Shown here in pieces: positions 8,720 to 17,206 of a DNA stretch of 64,000 nt. Made by a program: the position numbers and the translations under genes. Each line of letters opens with the position of its first letter. Positions within the stretch are counted from its first letter, which is position 1. The notes below the pieces were generated by a model. The model was not told where the DNA came from, made no database searches, and was given only the letters and a program-made list of their open reading frames with translations. Source of the stretch: Clostridium grantii DSM 8605 (lineage in GTDB: Bacteria; Bacillota; Clostridia; Clostridiales; Clostridiaceae); NCBI RefSeq assembly GCF_900129965.1, contig NZ_FQXM01000005.1, positions 124,001 through 188,000 of the forward strand, given 5' to 3'.

Positions 8720-10224
8720 AATTTTTTTAACCCTCCAAATGTAAATCCAATTAATGCAAAAATAGATATAAATTCAAGCCTACCTAGATACATAGCAATT
8801 ATATAGTATACTTTCATTACCCAGGGCATTGAAGGATTAGATATACCTATAGATAAACCTACATTTCCTGTTATGGAAGCAGATTCAAAAGCGGAACTAG
8901 CCATAGAATAACCATAATAACATCCAAGTGCAGTTCCTATAGTAAACAATGAGATATAACAGATTATAATAAAGGCAGCACTTTTTACTATGGTATCATC
9001 AAGTACTTGGTTTTTTATATAATGATATTTGTATATTTTAATCTTGCTTTCAGGAGTTAAAGTTTTTTTCACATCTGAAATGATGCTTTTAAACACTATG
9101 CCAACCCTAAGGCCTTTAAAGCCACCTGCTGTTGAACAAGCAGAACCGCCTATAAGCATAGCTATAACTAATATAAAAATACCGAAATCACCCCACTCTA
9201 AAGCAAACTGACGGGCATAAAGAGTTCCAAAGCCTGTGGTAGTATGAGCTGAAATCAAAAGATAAAATCCTTTTCTAAATAAAGCCAAAGAATTAGGATA
9301 AATATTTAGCTTTTTAAGGCCAATAATTAATAAAAAAGTAGTTATGCCTACAGTTACTATAAAACTTTGAATTTCAATATTCTTAAAGATCTCTTTTCTA
9401 TTTCCTTGCCACACTGAATAGTGAAGTCCGAAGTTAAAAGAACCTATTACAAAAAAAATAATTGTCAATAATTCGTAGGAAAAACTGTGATAGTATAACA
9501 TATTTTGAGACATGGGTGAAAATCCACCAGTACTCCAAGCTGACATAAAAATAAATAATCCATGAAAAAAAGATGACACAGGTTTAAGTCCTATGAAAAG
9601 TCCATTTATCCATAAAGCAAGGGTGCCTATTATTAAATAAACCAAACTTATCATCCATATTAATTTTGCTGTATGTTTTACATTTGGTAAAAGTTCAATA
9701 TCTTTACCTTCACCCACATACATTTTATAAGCACCGGTAGTATCCTTAACAAGAAAAGTTAAAGCTAAAACCACCATGCCTTGACCCCCTATAAATGTGA
9801 GAATATGACGCCACATGTTTAGTCCGTAGGAAAGATGGTCAAGGTCTTGAGTCAAAATAATGCCAGTAGTTGTAAAACCACTCATAACATCAAAGCAAGC
9901 ATCGAGAAAAGAGTTAAGATGTCCACTTAAAAAATATGGAATAGCAGAAATAAACATTAGTATAATCCAGGATAAAGCAGATATTATAAGTCCATGTTTC
10001 CACTCAAATTTTTTAACTTTAACATTCCCTGTAATCATAAGAGCAAGTCCAATAATTAAAGATATATTTAAGCTGATTCCAAAATCAAGCACCGAATTCC
10101 ATTCTTTAAAACAAATAGAAGTAATTATTGGAATTACCATCAAAGCAGCAATTACTATAATTATATACCCTGTATAATAATTTATTAATCTTATATCATC
10201 AAAATCTTTATTTGAAATTTTCAT
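8698..10224 (-). CDS. trkH: Potassium uptake protein TrkH
   Basis: 508 residues from ATG 10224; a longer frame from TTG 10260 would overlap the small upstream gene. Membrane subunit of a Trk/Ktr K+ channel-transporter with four M1-P-M2 repeats. Selectivity-filter loops are visible as SGFTTTG, SAWSTGGFSP, SAHTTTGFG and TGNVGLSIG. It works with the cytosolic TrkA RCK-type subunits encoded just upstream. Neighbours: the 34-codon membrane peptide ends 5 nt before its ATG, and the OB-like protein overlaps its end. No strong ribosome site precedes the ATG, so coupling to the small ORF is plausible. Confidence 0.9.
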   Translation of the reverse strand: MKISNKDFDDIRLINYYTGYIIIVIAALMVIPIITSICFKEWNSVLDFGISLNISLIIGLALMITGNVKVKKFEWKHGLIISALSWIILMFISAIPYFLSGHLNSFLDACFDVMSGFTTTGIILTQDLDHLSYGLNMWRHILTFIGGQGMVVLALTFLVKDTTGAYKMYVGEGKDIELLPNVKHTAKLIWMISLVYLIIGTLALWINGLFIGLKPVSSFFHGLFIFMSAWSTGGFSPMSQNMLYYHSFSYELLTIIFFVIGSFNFGLHYSVWQGNRKEIFKNIEIQSFIVTVGITTFLLIIGLKKLNIYPNSLALFRKGFYLLISAHTTTGFGTLYARQFALEWGDFGIFILVIAMLIGGSACSTAGGFKGLRVGIVFKSIISDVKKTLTPESKIKIYKYHYIKNQVLDDTIVKSAAFIIICYISLFTIGTALGCYYGYSMASSAFESASITGNVGLSIGISNPSMPWVMKVYYIIAMYLGRLEFISIFALIGFTFGGLKKLCLEYIR

Positions 10225-10229
10225 AAGTT

Positions 10230-10334
10230 TTAGCCTATAACCAATGTATTTATTATCCAAATTAAGCTTACGAAAGCAGAAACAAAGGCAATTTCTGTAA
10301 GCACACCTAGTAATATTTTATTCTTTTTAATCAT
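10230..10334 (-). CDS. 34-residue hydrophobic peptide between trkA and trkH
   Basis: ATG 10334 is preceded by GGGGAGGATATTT, one of the best ribosome sites in the cluster, and the frame closes with TAA at 10230, five bases before trkH. The peptide starts MIKKNKILLG and then has one hydrophobic stretch of about 24 residues (VLTEIAFVSAFVSLIWIIN). That is the shape of a single-pass membrane micro-protein. By analogy with KdpF it could stabilise the channel, or it could simply serve translational coupling to trkH. I do not recognise a family. Confidence 0.6.
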   Translation of the reverse strand: MIKKNKILLGVLTEIAFVSAFVSLIWIINTLVIG

Positions 10335-10372
10335 ATAAATATCCTCCCCAGTTTGAACTTCTGTATTTGCAT

Positions 10373-10807
10373 TTATTTTTTTGATTTTCTGAAAAAAGAA
10401 AATTGATCATTTTCAAATTCATCTTCTATAAGATTTGAAATCACCTCAGTGCTACAAACAGTTTTATCTACACCAAGGGCTTTAAAAACTTGTATATTTT
10501 TAGGGTTATTAATCCTAGCTATAGTTTTTTTTATATTAAAATCTATTTTTGCAATCTGGCAAATAATAAGATTTTCTTCATCTTTACCTGTAACTGCAGC
10601 CACTATTTCAGCTTTATCAATACCAGCATCTTCAAGTACTTGTATATCAGAACCATCCCCCCATATGATATTTCCATCAATTTCATCAGCAATTTTTTCG
10701 CAAATAATCTTGTCCTTCTCTATTAATACGACATCATACCGTTTTTTATTTAAAGTTTTAAATAAATAGTATCCTACTTTTCCACCACCAACTATTACAG
10801 CTTTCAT
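10373..10807 (-). CDS. trkA: TrkA-N (RCK) potassium channel regulatory protein, copy 2
   Basis: 144 residues, a single Rossmann RCK domain: GGGKVGYYL nucleotide-binding loop, acidic residue at the end of the second strand (LIEKD), GDGSD and ARINNPKN. It binds NAD(H)/ATP and gates TrkH from the cytosol. It lacks the TrkA-C domain, so it is about one quarter of the classical E. coli TrkA and half of a KtrA. Its ATG overlaps the stop of the first trkA (TAATG), so the two are translationally coupled and probably form a heteromeric ring. Confidence 0.87.
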   Translation of the reverse strand: MKAVIVGGGKVGYYLFKTLNKKRYDVVLIEKDKIICEKIADEIDGNIIWGDGSDIQVLEDAGIDKAEIVAAVTGKDEENLIICQIAKIDFNIKKTIARINNPKNIQVFKALGVDKTVCSTEVISNLIEDEFENDQFSFFRKSKK

Positions 10808-11223
10808 TATATTACCTCCATAATAGGGTCTGTTATTCTACTTTTAACCATTTTAGCAGCTATTTCAGTTATATTTACTGTCTCAATGCCAAGCTTTATA
10901 TAAATATGCTCTTTGGATGGTTCGAATACTCTAGCTATAACCCTTTTAACTCCGAAAATATTTTTTGCGATTTGACTAGCCATTATATTAATATTATCGT
11001 CAGGTGTCATAGCAAGAAAAACATCTGCTTTATCTATACCAGCTTCAAGAAGTAAGTCTTGGTCTATTTCAATACCCTTTACTCTTCTTCCATTAAAGCC
11101 GCTTCCTAACCTGTCTAAGTTTGTAGCATTTTTATCAATTATTGATATATCATGACCTTGACTAACCAAATCCTTTGCCAAACTGCTGCCAAGTCTTCCG
11201 CATCCTATAATTAAGATATACAT
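10807..11223 (-). CDS. trkA: TrkA-N (RCK) potassium channel regulatory protein, copy 1
   Basis: 138 residues from ATG 11223, placed 4 nt after GAGGAGA; an ATG 15 nt upstream contains the ribosome site itself and is rejected. Single RCK Rossmann domain: IIGCGRLGSSLA, SIIDKNATN, AMTPDDN and ARVFEPS. No TrkA-C domain. It is the first gene of the trk transcript; a terminator at 11355-11385 separates it from kdpE. Confidence 0.87.
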   Translation of the reverse strand: MYILIIGCGRLGSSLAKDLVSQGHDISIIDKNATNLDRLGSGFNGRRVKGIEIDQDLLLEAGIDKADVFLAMTPDDNINIMASQIAKNIFGVKRVIARVFEPSKEHIYIKLGIETVNITEIAAKMVKSRITDPIMEVI

Positions 11224-11354
11224 TTTATCTCTCCTCATATATTGGCTATTAACTAGTATTAAATAATGTTAGCAGAAAATTCATAAATTCAGTGTTAACA
11301 AAATTATTGTTGGTATAAAGATTTTGTTAATATTTCATTGTATACTTGCAAAAT

Positions 11355-11385
11355 AAAAAAGCTGGACACTTAAGTCAGCTTTTTT
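11355..11385 (-). terminator. Terminator between kdpE and trkA
   Basis: Inverted repeat with arms AAAAAAGCTGGAC and GTCAGCTTTTTT (one bulged base). A T-run follows on the minus strand directly after the kdpE stop. Confidence 0.8.
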
Positions 11386-11386
11386 A

Positions 11387-12088
11387 TTATTCATCTACTA
11401 ATCGATAGCCTACGCCTACTTCGGTCATTATATATCTTGGCTGAGCAGGATCTTTTTCGATTTTTCTTCTTATATTAGCCATGAAAACTCGAAGAGATTG
11501 AGTATCATCTCCAGAATAGGAACCCCATATTTGATTTAATATGAATTTATGAGTTAATACTTTTCCAGCATATTCAACCATAAGTGCCATTAACTTATAT
11601 TCAATAGGAGTAAGATGTATATCTTCATCAGAAATTGTAACCTGTCTTTTCTCAAAATTTATTTTTAAATCACCTATGCAAAATATTTCTGAAGGAAGAA
11701 TTTCATTTCTAGTTCTTTGAGAAGTATGCCTTAAGGCAACCCTTATTCTGGCTAATAGTTCATTAACGCTGAAAGGTTTTGTAAGATAATCATCAGCGCC
11801 CAAGTCTAAGGCTTCAACTTTTTCTCTTTCACGACCTCTTGCAGAAACTACAATTATATGAGAGTTAGTATTTGGCCTTATTTTTTCAATAACTTCAATG
11901 CCATCTATATCTGGAAGGCCTAAATCTAGTACTATTACATCGGGTGTGTGTGAGGAAACTAAAGAAATTGCAGTTTTTCCATTTGAAGTTTCAATAAATT
12001 TATAGCCCTGAGCATCTAAAGATACACATATAAAATTACGAATAGGTTTATCATCTTCTACAACTAAAATCAATGGTTTATTTATCAT
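11387..12088 (-). CDS. kdpE: KdpE-type response regulator
   Basis: 233 residues from ATG 12088, which follows AAGGAGTG; a frame running further upstream is the overlap with kdpD. Receiver domain with phospho-acceptor D55 (VLDLGLPD) and SVNE, then an OmpR winged helix (TPIEYKLMALMV, SLRVFMANIRRKIE, TEVGVGYRLV) that is close to KdpE. It should activate potassium-uptake genes when the paired KdpD-like kinase signals low K+ or osmotic stress. No kdpFABC is present here, and the trk genes directly downstream are the natural candidate targets. Confidence 0.88.
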   Translation of the reverse strand: MINKPLILVVEDDKPIRNFICVSLDAQGYKFIETSNGKTAISLVSSHTPDVIVLDLGLPDIDGIEVIEKIRPNTNSHIIVVSARGREREKVEALDLGADDYLTKPFSVNELLARIRVALRHTSQRTRNEILPSEIFCIGDLKINFEKRQVTISDEDIHLTPIEYKLMALMVEYAGKVLTHKFILNQIWGSYSGDDTQSLRVFMANIRRKIEKDPAQPRYIMTEVGVGYRLVDE

Positions 12089-13661
12089 TTCTATCACTCC
12101 TTGTTGGTAAAATAAATCTAAAGGTGGCTCCGTGGAATTCATTATTAAAAGCATAAATTTTTCCTTTATGGGCAGTTATAATAGATTCACAAATGGCAAG
12201 CCCTAGTCCTGTTCCATGTCTTATGTCTTTATTTGATGAGGTACCAGTATAGAATCTATTAAATACAAGGGGCAAACTTTCTTCATTGATGCCAGTTCCG
12301 TTATCTGATACTTCAAAAATAATATTATCTATTTCAAGCTCAGCGCTAACAATAATAGTTGAATTCTGAGGTGTATATTTAATAGCATTATCTAAAAGAT
12401 TTATAAACACTTTTTCAATAAGCATTCCATCTATAGGAATAAGAATTAAATCATTAGGTATATTGATTTTTATAGTATGGAAACCGCATAGTTTTCTAAC
12501 TCTAGATACAGCAGACCCAATTATTTCTTCCACTGCCTCCATATTCTTTTTTACATCAAGATTGCCTTCATCGATTTTTGTTAAACTAAGTATATTTTCA
12601 ATGGAATGAATGAGCCAACTTGTTTCTTCATAAATATCTTTTAATAGACTTTTTTTTATATCGGTATGAAGTATATCATAGTTTTCTGAAATTGTGGAAG
12701 TGGCACCCAGTATTCCAGTAAGAGGAGTGCGTAAATCATGGGATATTCCACGAAGGAGATTACTTCTAAGCCTTTCTCGTTCTACCTCCATTTTGGACAG
12801 TTGTTGTTTTTTCCAAAGATTCTCTCTTTCTACTGCTAAAGCAATTTGAGCTGTAACTGCCTCAAGTAGATATTTTTGTTCATCGGAAAGATAATTATTT
12901 TCAAAACAAGAAACACCTAAAACTCCAATATTACCATTTTGTCCTTTAATAGGAATATAATAAGCATCGATATCACTATGAATATGGGTTCCAACACCGG
13001 TAGGTTTTTCAGAATTAAGCGTATCATTTATTATTGTTCTTTCCAAAGATAAATCAAAAAAATTAGCGTTTAAATCATTATTAAATCTATGAATATAAGG
13101 TGGTTCTAAGCAGTTAGAAGAATTTACAATAGAAATTATTACCGAACGATTGAAAAGGTTTGCAAAATCTTTAGTGCAAACTTCAACTAATTCATTTAAT
13201 CCTCGAACCATTAAAAGACTTTTGTTGATTTGATAAAGTATTTCGGTTCTTTTTTCACGTTGATTAGATAAAAGTGCTTCTTGTTTTACCTTAGCAGTTA
13301 ATGTACTTGTAAGAATAGCAGCAGATAGCATAATAATAAAAGTTGCAGCATAATAAGGACTATAAGAAATAAATTTATAGTAGGGTTCAACAAAGAAAAA
13401 GTTAAATGTTAAAACTCCTGTTATAGAAGCCAAAATTCCGTATAAGTAACCATCAGTATTTTTAGCTATAAGTTGAACCGCTAGTATAAAAGAAATTATA
13501 ATATTTGATTCGCTAATGTTTATATATTTAAACATAAAAGCTAAAAGAGTAGCCCCAAACATAATAGCTATAAATTTAACTAAGTTAAATTTTAATGATT
13601 CTAGATTAAATGAAGTAATTTTTTTTTTGTGAAGTTTCTTAATTAAATCAATTAAAGACAT
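12078..13661 (-). CDS. kdpD: KdpD-like sensor kinase lacking the N-terminal KdpD/USP domains
   Basis: 527 residues from ATG 13661 (GAAGGTG 6 nt upstream); classical KdpD has about 900. It begins directly with the four closely packed membrane helices of the KdpD transmembrane domain (residues about 28-125), then a GAF-like region (about 145-280), the phospho-acceptor box GISHDLRTP with H308, an N-box (NLLDNAIKYT) and G-boxes (DNGTGINE, GTGLGLAIC). The missing N-terminal part normally carries the KdpD Walker motifs, the USP domain and the c-di-AMP site. It overlaps kdpE by 11 nt. Confidence 0.88.
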   Translation of the reverse strand: MSLIDLIKKLHKKKITSFNLESLKFNLVKFIAIMFGATLLAFMFKYINISESNIIISFILAVQLIAKNTDGYLYGILASITGVLTFNFFFVEPYYKFISYSPYYAATFIIMLSAAILTSTLTAKVKQEALLSNQREKRTEILYQINKSLLMVRGLNELVEVCTKDFANLFNRSVIISIVNSSNCLEPPYIHRFNNDLNANFFDLSLERTIINDTLNSEKPTGVGTHIHSDIDAYYIPIKGQNGNIGVLGVSCFENNYLSDEQKYLLEAVTAQIALAVERENLWKKQQLSKMEVERERLRSNLLRGISHDLRTPLTGILGATSTISENYDILHTDIKKSLLKDIYEETSWLIHSIENILSLTKIDEGNLDVKKNMEAVEEIIGSAVSRVRKLCGFHTIKINIPNDLILIPIDGMLIEKVFINLLDNAIKYTPQNSTIIVSAELEIDNIIFEVSDNGTGINEESLPLVFNRFYTGTSSNKDIRHGTGLGLAICESIITAHKGKIYAFNNEFHGATFRFILPTRSDRNDK

Positions 13662-13765
13662 TAAGTTCACCTTCTTCGATAGAAAATTATATCATAAATC
13701 ATATCATAAAATATATAAAGAAAGTGTTAAGATTTGCTAAAAAGAAATTTGAATTACTATTTTCA

Positions 13766-13794
13766 TTGAAAATGTTTACTATATTGTATATAAT
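13766..13794 (+). promoter_or_regulatory. Predicted promoter of dhaKLM
   Basis: TTGAAA at 13766-13771, 17-nt spacer, TATAAT at 13789-13794, about 60 nt before the dhaK start. Confidence 0.65.
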
Positions 13795-13853
13795 TTAGAA
13801 AAACATAATTATTTGTTCCTTAGTTGAATAAAAATAATATTGGAGGAATTGTT

Positions 13854-14855
13854 GTGAAAAAAATAATTAATAATCCAAATTTTGTGGTTGAAGATATGTT
13901 GAAAGGGTTGGCTGCAGCTTATCCGGAATATTTAAAAAAGATAGATAGTGCAGATGTATTAGTTAGAAAAGATTCGCCTATTAAAGGAAAAGTAGCTCTT
14001 GTAAGTGGAGGTGGAAGTGGACATGAACCTGCTCATGCTGGATATGTTGGACAAGGCATGCTTCATGGGGCAGTAGTTGGGTCGGTATTTACATCCCCTA
14101 CACCAGATGAAATATATGAAGCCATTAAAGCTGTTGATGGTGGAGAGGGAGTATTATTAGTAGTTAAAAATTATACTGGGGATATTATGAATTTTGAAAT
14201 GGCAAAAGAATTTGCTGATATGGATGAAATAAAAGTAGAAACTGTTGTGGTAAACGATGATGTAGCTGTAGAAGATAGCTTGTACACTGCAGGAAGAAGA
14301 GGTATTGCAGGAACTGTATTTGTTCATAAAATAGCTGGGGCAAAAGCTGAAAATGGGGCTAATTTAAGTGAAGTAAAAGCTGTGGCAGAAAAAGTAATAG
14401 CTAATGTAAGAAGTATGGGAATGGCTCTTACATCATGCATTGTTCCTGCAGCAGGAAAAGCAAATTTTACATTAAGTGAAAATGAAATGGAAATAGGCAT
14501 GGGTATCCATGGCGAGCCAGGCACACATAAAGAAGATATAAAAGAAGCAGATCAAATAGTAGATCATTTGATTGAAAAAATACTAAAAGATATGCCAGTA
14601 TCAAAAAAAGAAAAAGTTGCGGTAATGATTAATGGCTTGGGATCAACTCCTAATATGGAACTTTATATAGTTAATAAAAGAGTAAGCGAAGTACTTTTAG
14701 AAAAAGGAATAAATGTTCATAAAACTTTTATAGGGGAATATATGACGGCACTAGAAATGGCAGGTTTCTCTATAAGTATTTTGAAATTAGATGATGAATT
14801 AATAGAACTTTTAGACGAACCATCAAATACACCGGCGTTTAAAGTGATAAAATAA
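13854..14855 (+). CDS. dhaK: Dihydroxyacetone kinase, substrate-binding subunit DhaK
   Basis: 333 residues from GTG 13854, with GGAGGA just upstream; the product then begins like other DhaK proteins (KKIINNPNFVVEDML). It binds dihydroxyacetone covalently through a histidine: H219 in GMGIHGEPG corresponds to His218 of E. coli DhaK. Other family marks are SGGGSGHEPAHAGYVG, VKNYTGD and NGLGSTP. Cytosolic; phosphoryl is delivered from DhaM through the ADP-loaded DhaL. First gene of a dhaKLM operon, 16 nt before dhaL. Confidence 0.96.
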   Translation: MKKIINNPNFVVEDMLKGLAAAYPEYLKKIDSADVLVRKDSPIKGKVALVSGGGSGHEPAHAGYVGQGMLHGAVVGSVFTSPTPDEIYEAIKAVDGGEGVLLVVKNYTGDIMNFEMAKEFADMDEIKVETVVVNDDVAVEDSLYTAGRRGIAGTVFVHKIAGAKAENGANLSEVKAVAEKVIANVRSMGMALTSCIVPAAGKANFTLSENEMEIGMGIHGEPGTHKEDIKEADQIVDHLIEKILKDMPVSKKEKVAVMINGLGSTPNMELYIVNKRVSEVLLEKGINVHKTFIGEYMTALEMAGFSISILKLDDELIELLDEPSNTPAFKVIK

Positions 14856-14871
14856 GAGGGGAGATTCAAAA

Positions 14872-15501
14872 ATGAGTATTTCAGGAGAAAAAGTATTTCA
14901 TATATTAAAAGAAATTAGTATCAAAATGGATGAGAATAAAGCTTTTCTATCTGAACTTGATGCAGCTATAGGAGATGGAGACCATGGCTTAAATATGAGT
15001 AAAGGATTTACTGCTGTAGTTGAAAAAATCAAAGATGAGGATAAAAAAGATATAGGAAATATTTTAAAGAAAACAGGAATGACTTTAGTTTCAAATGTAG
15101 GAGGAGCTTCTGGTCCATTATATGGAACGGCTTTTATGAAGGCAGGAGCAGCTGTTGCAGGTAAAAGTGAAATAGGATTAAGTGATTTTATTGAAATACT
15201 TGAAGTGGCTTTAGAAGGAATAAAAATGAGAGGAAAAGGAGAATCGGGAGATAAAACCATGATAGATGCAATAGCACCAGCTATTGAAGCATTAAAAGAA
15301 TCTATACATAACGGGGACAGTTCCCTAGAATCTCTTAAAAAAGCAAAAGAAGCTGCATATAAAGGAGTAGAATATACAAAGGGAATAGTAGCGAGAAAAG
15401 GTAGGGCAAGTTATCTTGGAGAAAGAAGCATTGGACATCAAGATGCAGGAGCTACTTCAAGTTATATAATGCTAGAAACAATATACGAAACTTTAAAATA
15501 A
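14872..15501 (+). CDS. dhaL: Dihydroxyacetone kinase, ADP-binding subunit DhaL
   Basis: 209 residues. The Mg-nucleotide site is seen as D30, D35 and D37 in ELDAAIGDGDHG, with SNVGGASGPLYG, RGKGESGDKTM and RASYLGERSIGHQD downstream, all family signatures. DhaL carries ADP as a bound cofactor, takes phosphate from DhaM and passes it to dihydroxyacetone on DhaK. ATG follows GAGGGGAG; 34 nt separate it from dhaM. Confidence 0.96.
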   Translation: MSISGEKVFHILKEISIKMDENKAFLSELDAAIGDGDHGLNMSKGFTAVVEKIKDEDKKDIGNILKKTGMTLVSNVGGASGPLYGTAFMKAGAAVAGKSEIGLSDFIEILEVALEGIKMRGKGESGDKTMIDAIAPAIEALKESIHNGDSSLESLKKAKEAAYKGVEYTKGIVARKGRASYLGERSIGHQDAGATSSYIMLETIYETLK

Positions 15502-15535
15502 AGAAATACAATTTCTAAAGTCCTGGAGGACAATT

Positions 15536-15925
15536 ATGGTAGGAATAGTTGTAATATCACATAGTAGCAAAATTGCAGAAGGAGCCATAGAGCTTGCTAA
15601 GGAGATGGCTCCTTCAGTAGTAATGGTATCTGCAGGGGGAACATCGGATAAAAGAATAGGTACAGACATGGAAAAAATACTTGAGGGTATAAATGAAGTA
15701 TACTCAGAGGATGGAGTTATAGTATTATTTGATTTGGGTAGTGCACTTATGAATGCACAAATGGCAGTAGAGCTCCTAGATGAAGAAATGCAAAAGAAAG
15801 TAATTATTGTAGATGCAGCATTGGTTGAGGGAACAGTTGTAGCTGCTGTACAAAGTAGCATTGGCAGTGATTTGTTAGAAATAGAAAAATCCTTGCAGTC
15901 AATTAGTTTGAATAAGATGCAATAA
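15536..15925 (+). CDS. dhaM: PTS-dependent dihydroxyacetone kinase, phosphotransferase subunit DhaM
   Basis: 129 residues, only the EIIA-Man-like domain; the HPr and EI-like extensions of E. coli DhaM are absent, as is usual in Bacillota. Phospho-acceptor H9 (VVISHSSK), with SAGGTSD and LFDLGSALMNAQMA as family motifs. It takes phosphate from general HPr. Ribosome site TGGAGGA. With dhaKL this makes a complete PEP-dependent dihydroxyacetone kinase; no glycerol dehydrogenase gene is adjacent. Confidence 0.95.
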   Translation: MVGIVVISHSSKIAEGAIELAKEMAPSVVMVSAGGTSDKRIGTDMEKILEGINEVYSEDGVIVLFDLGSALMNAQMAVELLDEEMQKKVIIVDAALVEGTVVAAVQSSIGSDLLEIEKSLQSISLNKMQ

Positions 15926-15941
15926 AAAAATAAACCTTAAT

Positions 15942-15976
15942 AAAAAGCTAGTTAATTTTAAATTAACTAGCTTTTT
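15942..15976. terminator. Bidirectional terminator between dhaM and panE-like gene
   Basis: Perfect 17-bp arms (AAAAAGCTAGTTAATTT and complement) around one central base, with T-runs in both directions. It serves the convergent dhaM and panE-like genes and includes the last codons of the latter. Confidence 0.88.
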
Positions 15977-16886
15977 TCTCAAGAATTTTTACTAAGTGAT
16001 ATATTTGATTATTACTTGGTGTAATAATATTATGTTTTTTACCTAATTTTATAATAGTTCCATTAAGAAATTCAATTTCTGTTTCTCTTCCATTTTGAAT
16101 ATCTTGAAGCATAGAAGGAATATGATTTCCACATACAGAAGGATTAAATAAATCTGTTAGCATGGATTTGATTTTTTCTTCATCAAGTAGAATATTTTCA
16201 GCTTTTGCAACAGCAATAATTTCGCTTATAAGATTATCGTATAAATCTTGAATACCTTCATATTTTGAAATATCTGATATTGTAGTACCCATAACTGAGC
16301 AAAGTGGATTTAAAACACAATTAATAGTTACTTTTGTCCAAATGCTTTTCATAACATCATCACAAATTGTGCAATCTATATTTGCATCAGTAAAAGCTTT
16401 ATTAATGTTATTTAGCATTGGGGAATCAATACCGTCAATCTGCATCATTTGAATAATGCCACTACCTAGAGATTTTATTTTACCTGGTCCGAGTAAATTA
16501 CTTCCAAAGGTTGTAACACCAGCTATTAATTTCTCTCTTGGAACAAATTTTTCAAGGATATCAATATTACCAAGACCATTCTGCAATGTTAATATATAAG
16601 TATTTTCATTAATTAAATGCTGGCAGGATTTCATCATATCTGTAGTTTGCATTGCTTTTGTGAGAATTATAAGCAAATCAAATTCTCCTTTACTTTCCTT
16701 TGGAAGAGAAGACTTGATTAAATCAACATGACTTCCGTTATCATCTATAATTTCTAGTCCTTTTTCTTGAATAGTTTTAACATGATCTACCCAATTATCC
16801 ACTAAAAGAACTTCATTTCCTTGTTCATAAAGTTTTGATCCCAAAAAGCATCCCATAGCTCCGGACCCTGCAATTACTATTTTCAT
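15963..16886 (-). CDS. 2-dehydropantoate 2-reductase family protein (PanE/ApbA)
   Basis: 307 residues. N-terminal Rossmann NADP site (IAGSGAMGCFLG), the family segment LTKAMQT, NGLGN, and the helical C-terminal domain with the catalytic lysine region WTKVTINCVLNPL and NGTIIKLG. PanE reduces ketopantoate to pantoate for coenzyme A synthesis, but many paralogues act on other 2-keto acids. No panBCD genes are near and the gene faces away from a MarR regulator, so a regulated ketoacid reductase is as likely. ATG 16886 follows GAGG. Confidence 0.8.
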   Translation of the reverse strand: MKIVIAGSGAMGCFLGSKLYEQGNEVLLVDNWVDHVKTIQEKGLEIIDDNGSHVDLIKSSLPKESKGEFDLLIILTKAMQTTDMMKSCQHLINENTYILTLQNGLGNIDILEKFVPREKLIAGVTTFGSNLLGPGKIKSLGSGIIQMMQIDGIDSPMLNNINKAFTDANIDCTICDDVMKSIWTKVTINCVLNPLCSVMGTTISDISKYEGIQDLYDNLISEIIAVAKAENILLDEEKIKSMLTDLFNPSVCGNHIPSMLQDIQNGRETEIEFLNGTIIKLGKKHNIITPSNNQIYHLVKILEKKAS

Positions 16887-17206
16887 TTAAACCTCACACT
16901 CCATATAAATTATTGTAGAGTTAATAAATATCTATAAAAATAAGTCAATATAATTGACCTAAGACAATTATATTATAAAACTCTATATAAGTCAATAAAG
17001 TTGACTAATTATATTGCTAAACATAGCAATATAATTCTGTTAAATAGAAAGTTCAAAACAAGTTGAAAGTAAATTCTAAAACAATAATTTTTGTGGTTAA
17101 AGTAAAGATTAATATTATTTAAATATATTCAAACAATACAATTATAAAATATGGTATTATTGTATCTATAGAGAATCCAGTTTAACTTTGGAGAGGACGA
17201 AAATTT
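16887..17206. other. Divergent panE/marR regulatory region
   Basis: 320 bp without a gene. It contains two related 15-bp palindromes, GTCAATATAATTGAC (16944-16958) and GTCAATAAAGTTGAC (16991-17005), and a perfect 12-bp inverted repeat AATTATATTGCT/AGCAATATAATT (17007-17036). Further AT-rich sequence leads to the marR start. Confidence 0.7.
16944..17005. promoter_or_regulatory. Pair of MarR-type operator candidates
   Basis: Two copies of GTCAA-N5-TTGAC, 47 bp apart start to start, between the divergent panE-like and marR genes. The size and dyad symmetry fit MarR-family sites, and the adjacent marR product is the obvious candidate; this is inference. Confidence 0.55.

Noticed and set aside
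10449..10769. 106-codon plus-strand frame opposite the second trkA
   Set aside because: Antisense of a conserved RCK domain, no ribosome site.
11224..11354. c-di-AMP (ydaO-type) riboswitch upstream of trkA
   Set aside because: Too short and lacking the conserved GC-rich core sequences; only an AT-rich inverted repeat is visible.
8216..13661. A kdpFABC potassium ATPase hidden in the locus
   Set aside because: All frames are accounted for by trk, kdpDE and the OB-like gene; no P-type ATPase motifs are present.
15493..15861. 122-codon minus-strand frame opposite dhaM
   Set aside because: Antisense shadow; dhaM on the plus strand is clearly the gene.
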